Shown one piece after another: positions 1 to 6,122 of a stretch of DNA of 14,618 nucleotides. Source of the stretch: CAZZBK01 sp964652155 (GTDB lineage Bacteria; Planctomycetota; Planctomycetia; Pirellulales; PNKZ01). The DNA lies in assembly GCA_964652155.1 (NCBI GenBank), contig CAZZBK010000148.1, forward strand, positions 1 to 14,618. Direction: 5' to 3'. How positions within the stretch are numbered: position 1 is the first letter of the stretch; every line of letters starts with the position of its first letter. The notes under the pieces are model-generated. The model was given only the letters and a program-made list of their open reading frames with translations. It ran no database searches and was not told the DNA's origin. The position numbers and the translations under genes are program-made.

Positions 1-2206
1 CGAGTACGAGTCGTCCGGCTCCGATCGTCGAGTAGTCGAGAATGTCGCTGATGACCGATAGCAGCGCGTCGGCCGACTCGCGCACCATGCTCAGGTAGGC
101 CCGCTGTTCAGTCGACAGCGGCGAGTCGAGCACCAATTCGGTGATGCCCACGATGCCGTTCATGGGGGTGCGAATTTCGTGGCTCATGTTGGCTAAGAAG
201 GTGCTCTTGGCCCGACTGGCGGCATCGGCCTCTTCGCGCGCTTTGCGCAACTCGGCCTCGGTCCGCTTGAGGGTCGTGATGTCCCAATACATGCCCTGCG
301 AGCCGACGATGCGGCCGTCGGATCCGAACAACGGCGCCTTGAATGTCTGGATGTAAATCTCGTGCCCCTGACGGTCGATTTGCTTCTCGACGCTCTCGAG
401 CACCTCGCCCGTGCGGATCACATATTCGTCATCCCGTTGGTATCCCTCGGCGAGTTCGTGAGGCGTGAAGTCGAAATCGGTGTGACCGATGATCTCCTCG
501 ACGGGTCGGCCCAGCGACTCGATCAGCCGCTCGTTGGCAAAGGTGAACCGGCCTTCGAGATCCTTGTTCCACACGACCAGCGGCAGACTTTCGACGAGCG
601 ACATATAGCGGGCCTGCGACTGGCGCAGCGCCTCCTCGGCCTGTTTTTGTCCGGTCGTGTCGCGAAACACGACGACGCCCCCGCGCAGTGCCCCCGCATC
701 GTCGCGCAGTGGTCGCCCGCTCACACTCAGCCAGACGCCCGTCGGCAGATCATCGCGGCGCACAAACAACTCGACCGAATCGGTCGGAATTCCGCGCATG
801 GCACGCGACAGCGGCAACTCCTCGGCCGGAAACGGTGTCACGCCATCGGCGCGATAGATGCCGAAATGCGCGGGCCATTGCTCCATCGGCACATCGACCT
901 GATCGACCCCTAAAATCTGCTTGCCAGAGGGGTTGAAAATGAGAAACTTGCCATGCACGTCGCACACGGCAACGCCGTCCCCCATGTTGCGCAAAATTTG
1001 TTCGAGTACCTGGCGTTGGTGACGGCTCTCCTCTTCACTGCGGGCCAGGGCTTGCGTGCGGGCGGCAACCCGATCTTCGAGCAACGCATACGTGCTGGCC
1101 ACCTGCTCGGTCATCACATTGAAAGCCTTGGCGAGCGTGCCAATCTCATCATTCGAGTTGACATGCACGCGGGTGTTCATGTTTCCCTCGGCGACGGCCG
1201 AGGCGGCCCTGGCCAGCGCGGTGACGGGGCGCGCAAATCGCCGCGCCAGCCCATACGTCGTTGCCAAGGCCACAACCAACACCAGACCGAACAGCGTGAC
1301 GAGCGTGCGCCGCAGCCGAGCGAGCGGCGCGTAGGCCTCGTCAATGTCCATTTGGGCAACGATGCCCAGATCGCCGTAACCCAACGGGCGAAACGCGGCC
1401 AGCACGGCCTTGCCACGATGATCGCGCGTGATCATGAAGTTGTCTTCACCGGCAATCGCCTTGGTCATGGCGGGCACGTCGGCCTCGCCCACCTCATCGA
1501 GCGTGTAGTCGAGCACGAAACGAATTCTGTCGCCAGTCTGGGCACCCAGCAGCACGATGCCGGTCTTGCCGAGTCCTGTGCGGTCGCTCAGCAGGCTCTC
1601 GGCATGACTCAGGTCGAGCTTGACCATCAAGACGCCGCGCTGGAAGAGCTTGCCTGGCACTTCATAGGGGGTCGCGAGCCAAGCGATGAAACGGTCCCCC
1701 TCGCGGCGTGGCGGACCGACGTGCAGCCCCATGAGCCCGGCAATGAAATCACGATCCTCCATGAAATTTGCCTGCGCGAGCTCACTGTCGGTCGTGCCAA
1801 TCACGCGCCCTTGCTGATTGGTCATCGTGACCGACAGCAGCCCGGGCGTGGTGTCGCCAGGCGACATCAGCACGTTGTTCAACTCGTCGAGGAATTTCTC
1901 CTGGGCGTTGTCGGGCATGACGCGCGAGAGCAGCAGGTCGCGGACCCGTGCCTGCCGACCCGAAAGAAACATGCCCAGTGTGTGTTGCTGGCGAATGAAC
2001 GTGAGCAGCGATTGCTGCCGCGCCCGGACGATCATGCTCAGTCGATCCTCGACCTGCTGGGCCACGGTGCGGCGCACGGCGTCGTAGCCGGCGAGGCTCA
2101 GGATCGTGGCCGTGACAACAACCAACACGCCGACGAACAGCGCTAACTGGCTTTTGAGCGAGAGCCCAAAAGTGCGCGGTAACGGAAGCAGCTGAGAATC
2201 GTTCAC
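1..2206 (-). CDS. Membrane sensor histidine kinase (Cache-like sensor, HAMP, two PAS, HisKA), 3' end outside window
   Basis: The reverse strand is open from a GTG at 2206 to the window edge (735 residues visible). One membrane segment lies at about 21-40 and a second at about 299-320. The extracytoplasmic region between them resembles a double Cache sensor (e.g. GLGKTGIVLLG, GYGDLGIVAQMD). A HAMP domain follows (about 321-373, RPVTALARAASAVAEGN), then a short coiled linker and PAS domains at about 395-515 and 528-650. The second PAS has the typical SLPLVVWNKDLEGRFTFAN start. The HisKA H-box is FLANMSHEIRTPMNG, with phospho-acceptor His676. The ATPase domain, and any receiver or HPt domain, would lie to the left of position 1. 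The protein should sense a small extracellular ligand and phosphorylate an unknown partner; no response regulator is in view. GTG 2206 is chosen because it precedes TM1 and the upstream ATG frame stops at once; no clear Shine-Dalgarno is present, so the start is less certain than the identity. Confidence 0.93.
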   Translation of the reverse strand, partial: MNDSQLLPLPRTFGLSLKSQLALFVGVLVVVTATILSLAGYDAVRRTVAQQVEDRLSMIVRARQQSLLTFIRQQHTLGMFLSGRQARVRDLLLSRVMPDNAQEKFLDELNNVLMSPGDTTPGLLSVTMTNQQGRVIGTTDSELAQANFMEDRDFIAGLMGLHVGPPRREGDRFIAWLATPYEVPGKLFQRGVLMVKLDLSHAESLLSDRTGLGKTGIVLLGAQTGDRIRFVLDYTLDEVGEADVPAMTKAIAGEDNFMITRDHRGKAVLAAFRPLGYGDLGIVAQMDIDEAYAPLARLRRTLVTLFGLVLVVALATTYGLARRFARPVTALARAASAVAEGNMNTRVHVNSNDEIGTLAKAFNVMTEQVASTYALLEDRVAARTQALARSEEESRHQRQVLEQILRNMGDGVAVCDVHGKFLIFNPSGKQILGVDQVDVPMEQWPAHFGIYRADGVTPFPAEELPLSRAMRGIPTDSVELFVRRDDLPTGVWLSVSGRPLRDDAGALRGGVVVFRDTTGQKQAEEALRQSQARYMSLVESLPLVVWNKDLEGRFTFANERLIESLGRPVEEIIGHTDFDFTPHELAEGYQRDDEYVIRTGEVLESVEKQIDRQGHEIYIQTFKAPLFGSDGRIVGSQGMYWDITTLKRTEAELRKAREEADAASRAKSTFLANMSHEIRTPMNGIVGITELVLDSPLSTEQRAYLSMVRESADALLSVISDILDYSTIGAGRLVL

Positions 2207-2259
2207 TGCGGTCGCGACAGCATGGTTGGAAAGACAAACAAGACGTGGACGACCCACCG

Positions 2260-2291
2260 ATTATAACGTACTTGCCTCAGTCGTGTTTCAA
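2260..2291 (-). promoter_or_regulatory. Candidate sigma70-type promoter for the sensor histidine kinase
   Basis: On the minus strand a perfect TATAAT lies at 2265-2260. A TTGAAA (5/6 to the -35 consensus) lies at 2291-2286, inside the 3' end of the cinA-like gene. The 20-nt spacer is longer than ideal, so the -35 assignment is weak while the -10 stands out in this GC-rich DNA. Predicted transcription would start about 45 nt before the GTG at 2206. Confidence 0.4.
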
Positions 2292-3473
2292 GAGATGCAA
2301 ACGGAGCAAATTGAGCGCCTGCTTGGCGGCCAGCGGATGGCGAATGGCCGAGTGCGCGCCGAACGGAGCACTCACGACGATCGTTCCCTGCTGGCAGGCC
2401 AAGGCGTGCGGCAGTTCGCCACCCAACTCCTGATCCGTGGGGAACGGTCCCACGGCCAGCCCATAATCGGCACCGTAGTGGTCGCGGACCGCCCGAGCCC
2501 AAGCCTCGGCCGAGGCCCGAGGGTCGGTCCGAGCCGCGCGCGGTTCGATCCAGCCGCCGCGCAATGGCCCCTGTTCGTCCCCGGCCGCGCTGAGCCAACG
2601 GGTCATCAGCCCCGCCGTGTCGCTTTCGACCGTGGCCAACGTCTGCCCGCGCTCGCGCAGCAGTCGCACGACCGCGTGCTCCAGCTCGTCGTCCTCGACG
2701 CCGAACACGAGTTCGCCCAGGCATTGATGGATCGTGTCGATCGTGGGTTGCATCGCCGCTCGGGCCGCCTCTACCGACGCTGCCGCAGCGGTGATCCGCA
2801 ACGTAATCGTCGCCTCGTGTACTGTGATCCCCACGCTCGGCTCTCGCCCCCGGCGAATCAAGTCGGGGAGCATCTGCTCCAGCGCGCTCTCGCCCGCCCC
2901 GAAGCATTTGATCCGATAATGATGGATGATCTGTTCACCCGCCCCGAGTTGTCGCAGCGAATCGCAGAGCCAGATCGACCACATCTGCTTCATCTCGGCC
3001 GGCACCCCCGGCAACGCGAACACGTGGCACACGCCGCCGTCGGAGCGGGGTAGCTCCAGGGCAATGCCCGGGGCGGTCCCTTCCGGATTAGGAATGACCC
3101 GACTCCCGTCGGGGAACATGGCTTGCACGATATTGCGCTCGGGCATGGGCCGCTTGCGCCGCGCGAACAACGACTGGATGTGCTCAAGCGCTTCGGGGTA
3201 CAGGACCAGTGATCGGCCGGTGGCTTGCGCGAGGGCTTCGCGCGTTAGGTCGTCGGCCGTGGGGCCGAGCCCGCCGGTCGCAATGACGATATCAGCTCGC
3301 TCAGCCGCCTGGCGAAACACGTCAACGTTCATCGCGAGCTGATCGGCTACCGTCACATGCGCGACGACCGTGACGCCGAGTTCCCCCAAGCGTTGGCTGA
3401 GCCATTGGCTATTCGTGTCGAGCCGTTCGCCGCTCGTGAGTTCGTCGCCGATCGAGATGATTTCAGCTTGCAT
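2277..3473 (-). CDS. CinA-like protein with divergent C-terminal amidase domain
   Basis: The 398-residue protein has the two-domain CinA layout. The N-terminal COG1058/MoCF-like domain (about 1-170) is well conserved: SIGDELTSGERLDTNS at the start, TGGLGPTADD at 66-75, RRKRPMPERN and PNPEGTAPG in the middle, and ALPGVPAEMKQMW at about 153-165. In characterised CinA proteins this part is an ADP-ribose/NAD-linked pyrophosphatase. A KH-like middle segment follows. The C-terminal part (about 262-395) aligns by position with the PncC nicotinamide-nucleotide amidase domain but is badly altered: ESCTGG reads ESDTAG (283-288), the SYSNxxK strand is not recognisable, and the TGIAGPxGG loop reads AVGPFPTDQ. 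Amidase activity is therefore doubtful. It sits 102 nt downstream of hisG on the same strand and may be part of that unit. The start at 3473 fits the family N-terminus. I leave the symbol empty because the C-terminus departs from CinA. Confidence 0.9.
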   Translation of the reverse strand: MQAEIISIGDELTSGERLDTNSQWLSQRLGELGVTVVAHVTVADQLAMNVDVFRQAAERADIVIATGGLGPTADDLTREALAQATGRSLVLYPEALEHIQSLFARRKRPMPERNIVQAMFPDGSRVIPNPEGTAPGIALELPRSDGGVCHVFALPGVPAEMKQMWSIWLCDSLRQLGAGEQIIHHYRIKCFGAGESALEQMLPDLIRRGREPSVGITVHEATITLRITAAAASVEAARAAMQPTIDTIHQCLGELVFGVEDDELEHAVVRLLRERGQTLATVESDTAGLMTRWLSAAGDEQGPLRGGWIEPRAARTDPRASAEAWARAVRDHYGADYGLAVGPFPTDQELGGELPHALACQQGTIVVSAPFGAHSAIRHPLAAKQALNLLRLHLLKHD

Positions 3474-3575
3474 GACGAACCACAGTCACCGTGCGATGAG
3501 CAATCTCATGATCTAGACAAATGACCAACGAAGGCATTGAGCATGTTCCCCACCTGTCCCATTGAAACCGGTCTC

Positions 3576-4436
3576 TTACAACCGGCAATTCGTGATCTGC
3601 GTCTCCAAAATCGCGGCGGCTCCCAAGGCTTCCAACTGCTCCATGATTCCGATCACCTCGCCCCGTTTGACCATCACTCGCACGGCGCACCACGTGGGGT
3701 CTTCCAGGGCGCTGATCGTCGGCGAGTTGAAGCCCGGGGTGATTTTCTCCGCCTGCGCTAATTTTGTCCGCTCGACATTGTACTCCAGCAGCGAATAAGC
3801 CCGGGCGATCACCACCCCTTGCAGGCGGCGCACAACCCGATCAGCCACATCGCTCAGTCGGCGGCTGTGACCTTGAATGAGCACCGTCTCGTAACGGCCG
3901 ACCTCGCTGAGAATCCGCAGTCGATTGGCCGCGAGCGTGCTGCCGGTCTCGACCAAGTCGACGATCGCGTCGGCCACGCCCAATGCGATCATCACCTCGA
4001 CCGAACCGGTGAGGTTGACCAGATGCGCTGTGGCGCCGTGCTGCTTGAGGTACTCGGTCGTGCAGCGGGCGAAGCTCGTGGCGATGCGGTGGCCGTTGAG
4101 CTGCGCGGGGGCGGTCACCGGCGAGTCATCGGGAACGCAGATGGCGAGCTTGCATTGCCCAACGCCCAGGTCCAGACGCTTGAGCACGTCGGCACCGCTT
4201 TCCTGGATCAGATCGGAGCCCGTAATGCCCATGTCGATCGCCCCTTCGGCGCAGAGCACGGGGATGTCTTCGGTGCGGAGGAACGTGACGTCGACGGGCA
4301 TTTCGCGGACCCGGGCAAACAGGCTCCGCTCCTGTCGTCGAAAGCTCAAGCCGGCGTCTTTGAGCAATTCGCCCGCCAACTCGGCGAGTCGCCCTTTGCT
4401 AGGAATTCCGATGCGTAAATTTTCGGCGTTGAGCAT
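3576..4436 (-). CDS. hisG: ATP phosphoribosyltransferase, long form
   Basis: This is the first enzyme of histidine biosynthesis: ATP + PRPP gives phosphoribosyl-ATP and pyrophosphate, in the cytoplasm. The protein has 286 residues, the size of the long, HisZ-independent form. It begins LRIGIPSKGRL (7-17), typical of HisG. The PRPP-binding signature is VADAIVDLVETGSTLAANRL at 154-173. GITGSDLI (70-77) is also typical. The C-terminal regulatory (ACT-like) domain covers about 212-286, including the conserved KITPGFNSPTISAL at 231-244, the region through which histidine feedback-inhibits long-form enzymes. It lies 52 nt downstream of hisE on the same strand, so the two probably share a transcript. 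The ATG at 4436 has no obvious Shine-Dalgarno but gives the standard N-terminus. The remaining his genes are not in the window. Confidence 0.97.
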   Translation of the reverse strand: MLNAENLRIGIPSKGRLAELAGELLKDAGLSFRRQERSLFARVREMPVDVTFLRTEDIPVLCAEGAIDMGITGSDLIQESGADVLKRLDLGVGQCKLAICVPDDSPVTAPAQLNGHRIATSFARCTTEYLKQHGATAHLVNLTGSVEVMIALGVADAIVDLVETGSTLAANRLRILSEVGRYETVLIQGHSRRLSDVADRVVRRLQGVVIARAYSLLEYNVERTKLAQAEKITPGFNSPTISALEDPTWCAVRVMVKRGEVIGIMEQLEALGAAAILETQITNCRL

Positions 4437-4488
4437 GATGGGCAGCGGTCTCAGTAAAGCGAAATAGGTTGATGGGTGAACGACGTGT

Positions 4489-4839
4489 TCAGGACGGTTG
4501 ATGACCCGGTCCCCGGGCGGCCTTCTCGTCTAAGCCCGAGATGCCGAAGCGGCGAGCCAATTCAGCTTCGACCTCTTCCAGTTTTACGTCACGATAGGCC
4601 AGTAAGACGAACAGATGATAGAGCACGTCGCCGGCTTCGTAGATCAGGTGCTGTCGGCCTTGGTCGCCGCTCTCGTCGGCCGCGGCGACCACTTCAGCCG
4701 CTTCCTCGGTGATCTTGCCGCCGATTTTGGCCACGCCCCCCGCAAGGAGCTTACAGGTGTACGACTTCTCCGACGGCTCAGCCTTCCGCCGGTAAATCGT
4801 GTCCATCAACTGCTGGAGGATGCTCTGCGACGGGGTCAT
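4489..4839 (-). CDS. hisE: Phosphoribosyl-ATP pyrophosphatase
   Basis: This is the second step of histidine biosynthesis: hydrolysis of phosphoribosyl-ATP to phosphoribosyl-AMP and pyrophosphate. The protein has 116 residues and is a stand-alone HisE without a HisI domain. The MazG-like all-alpha fold is evident from KIGGKITEEAAEVVAAA (38-54, metal ligands E45, E46, E49) and IYEAGDVLYHLFVLL (66-80, ligands E68, D71). SYTCKLLAGG (26-35) is also family-typical. The reading frame extends upstream to 4971, but those 44 extra residues have no HisE similarity and would cover the divergent promoter region, so ATG 4839 (MTPSQSILQQL) is preferred; a weak GAGTGA lies 8 nt upstream. It is the first gene of the leftward hisE-hisG unit and is divergent from miaA. 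Confidence 0.96.
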   Translation of the reverse strand: MTPSQSILQQLMDTIYRRKAEPSEKSYTCKLLAGGVAKIGGKITEEAAEVVAAADESGDQGRQHLIYEAGDVLYHLFVLLAYRDVKLEEVEAELARRFGISGLDEKAARGPGHQPS

Positions 4840-4915
4840 GCGACAGTCACTCGAAATACGGACAAAAAGCCACCCTCGCGTTGCTCGCCAGGGTTCGATT
4901 ATTGCTAAACTATCG

Positions 4916-4944
4916 AGGATAGGTGACACGCCCTCAACTCGCAA
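4916..4944 (-). promoter_or_regulatory. Weak candidate promoter for hisE-hisG
   Basis: Minus-strand TTGCGA (4944-4939), a 17-nt spacer, then TATCCT (4921-4916), each 4/6 to the sigma70 hexamers. It lies in the 132-nt divergent gap between hisE and miaA and would give a leader of about 70 nt. Matches this loose occur by chance, so treat it as a pointer only. Confidence 0.22.
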
Positions 4945-4971
4945 CCGTCGATTCTCCACCACCGGCCCCAC

Positions 4972-5925
4972 ATGATGTCTGTTTTGCCTGTGTTGACCCG
5001 CGAGTGCTGGCTTATCAGCGGCTGCACGGCCAGCGGCAAGACCAAGGTGGGTATCGAGTTAGCTCGACGCCTGGGGGGCGAGATCGTCTCGCTCGACTCG
5101 ATGGCCCTCTATCGGCATCTCGACATTGGTACAGCCAAGCCCACGGCCGACGAGTTAGCCCAAGGACCGCATCATCTGATCAACACGCTCGAGCCCGAAG
5201 ACGAGTTTAGCCTGGCCCAGTACGTGGCCGAGGCCGACAAGCTGGTCTGCGAGATTCTCGCCCGGGGTCGCGTGCCGATTTTTGTCGGTGGCACGCCGCT
5301 GTACCTCAAGGCGCTGCTACGAGGCATCTTCGCGGGCCCTGAGGCTGACTGGGATTTTCGCCGCGCGCTCGAACACTCGGCTGAGCAACACGGCCCGCTC
5401 TGGCTCCACGAGCGACTCCAGGGGGTCGATCCCGCCAGTGCCGCCAAACTGCACCCTCACGACACTCGACGGCTGATCCGCGCCTTGGAGGTGTTCGAGA
5501 AGACGGGCCGCCCCATCAGCGATTGGCAACAGCAGTTCGATCAGGCCCGAGTGGCCGAGGATTGCCGGGTGTTTGTGCTCGACTGGCCGCGCGAGGTGCT
5601 GTACCAACGGATTGACCACCGGGTCGACGCGATGTTCGCCGCCGGGCTGGTCGACGAGGTGCGCAACCTCTTGGCCGCTGGCCGCTCGCTGAGCCGCACG
5701 GCTCGCCAGGCGGTCGGGTATCGCGAGGTGCTCGAGCATTTGCAGGGCGTGCGAGACTTGCGAGCCACGATCGAGTTGGTCAAGGTGCAGACGCATCGCT
5801 TTGCCCGCAAGCAGCTCACCTGGTTCCGCAGCCTCAGTGAGTGCCGCTGGGTCTCGCTTGCCGAGCCCTTCGAGCCAGACCGAGTCTCGGAGCAGATTTT
5901 ACACACCTCCGAGCCGGAGGCGTGA
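4972..5925 (+). CDS. miaA: tRNA dimethylallyltransferase (tRNA A37 prenyltransferase)
   Basis: MiaA transfers a dimethylallyl group from DMAPP to the N6 of A37 in tRNAs that read UNN codons. The 317-residue length is normal. The P-loop is GCTASGKT (17-24). The catalytic aspartate segment is SLDSMALYRHLDIGTAKPT (40-58, D42). The DMAPP/tRNA segment is GGTPLYLKALLRG (106-118), with Pro where most enzymes have Gly in GGTGLY. RRLIRALEVFEKTG (166-179), QAVGYREV (246-253) and RFARKQLTWFR (276-286) are the expected tRNA-binding motifs. The start is ATG 4972 or the adjacent ATG 4975; neither has a clear Shine-Dalgarno. The last seven residues (HTSEPEA) and the stop codon are encoded by a palindromic repeat that spans the gene end. 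It runs in the same direction as aspS, 197 nt ahead of the aspS start used here. Confidence 0.96.
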   Translation: MMSVLPVLTRECWLISGCTASGKTKVGIELARRLGGEIVSLDSMALYRHLDIGTAKPTADELAQGPHHLINTLEPEDEFSLAQYVAEADKLVCEILARGRVPIFVGGTPLYLKALLRGIFAGPEADWDFRRALEHSAEQHGPLWLHERLQGVDPASAAKLHPHDTRRLIRALEVFEKTGRPISDWQQQFDQARVAEDCRVFVLDWPREVLYQRIDHRVDAMFAAGLVDEVRNLLAAGRSLSRTARQAVGYREVLEHLQGVRDLRATIELVKVQTHRFARKQLTWFRSLSECRWVSLAEPFEPDRVSEQILHTSEPEA

Positions 5926-5935
5926 GTCTCCGGAT
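5904..5935 (+). repeat. Palindromic repeat, copy A (overlaps the miaA end)
   Basis: A 32-nt element whose core is an 8-bp stem, CCGGAGGC (5914-5921) against GTCTCCGG (5926-5933), with a GTGA loop (5922-5925). One pair is a G-U wobble. The TGA in the loop is the miaA stop codon. It matches copy B at 5978-6009 (opposite strand) at 27 of 32 positions. It resembles the REP-type intergenic palindromes of other bacteria. Confidence 0.8.
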
Positions 5936-5977
5936 GGCATGGCGCACGACGATACTCCTCCAGCACGGGGCCAACTT

Positions 5978-6009
5978 ATCCGGGGGCTGACGCCCCCGGC
6001 TCGGACGTG
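5978..6009 (-). repeat. Palindromic repeat, copy B (inverted)
   Basis: Read on the minus strand, this is the same element as copy A: an 8-bp perfect stem CCGGGGGC/GCCCCCGG (plus-strand arms 5980-5987 and 5992-5999) around a 4-nt loop. It is separated from copy A by 42 nt and faces it. No T-run follows on either strand, so it does not look like a classical intrinsic terminator. It could still shield transcript ends or bind a protein. Confidence 0.8.
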
Positions 6010-6050
6010 AGAGGGGCAAAACAAGCGTCATTCCCGTGCTCCATAGACCT

Positions 6051-6078
6051 TTGCGCCTCGTGCCGCGGCATCTACAAT
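6051..6078 (+). promoter_or_regulatory. Candidate aspS promoter
   Basis: TACAAT (6073-6078, 5/6 to the -10 consensus) is preceded by a 16-nt spacer and TTGCGC (6051-6056, a weak -35). The predicted transcription start near 6085 would leave a leader of about 38 nt before TTG 6123. This argues against the upstream TTG at 6087 as the start codon. Confidence 0.4.
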
Positions 6079-6109
6079 AGCTGGCTTTGCTCCTTTCATC
6101 GTTCTTGTC

Positions 6110-6114
6110 AGGGA
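6110..6114 (+). promoter_or_regulatory. Shine-Dalgarno deciding the aspS start
   Basis: AGGGA lies 8 nt before the TTG at 6123. It supports that codon over the in-frame TTG at 6087, which would add twelve residues with no counterpart in AspRS. Confidence 0.6.
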
Positions 6115-6122
6115 ATCTGCCC

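Noticed and set aside
953..2146. A 397-codon open frame on the plus strand
   Set aside because: It is fully antisense to the sensor histidine kinase, whose translation has clear domains. The composition (rich in Arg, His, Gln and Gly, no motif) is that of a high-GC shadow frame.
2503..2516. A perfect 14-nt GC-rich palindrome, GCCTCGGCCGAGGC
   Set aside because: It lies within the cinA-like coding frame, encodes ordinary residues, and is expected by chance in high-GC codons; it does not match the palindromic repeat at 5904-6009.
3819..4418. A 199-codon open frame on the plus strand
   Set aside because: It is antisense to hisG, which is unmistakable; there is no recognisable motif and no start signal.
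4840..4971. An N-terminal extension of 44 residues for HisE
   Set aside because: It covers the entire divergent gap with miaA and has no similarity to HisE; the family start matches ATG 4839.
5904..6009. A CRISPR array or intrinsic terminator
   Set aside because: There are only two copies, in opposite orientation, 42 nt apart, with no T-run; the structure fits an interspersed palindromic repeat better.
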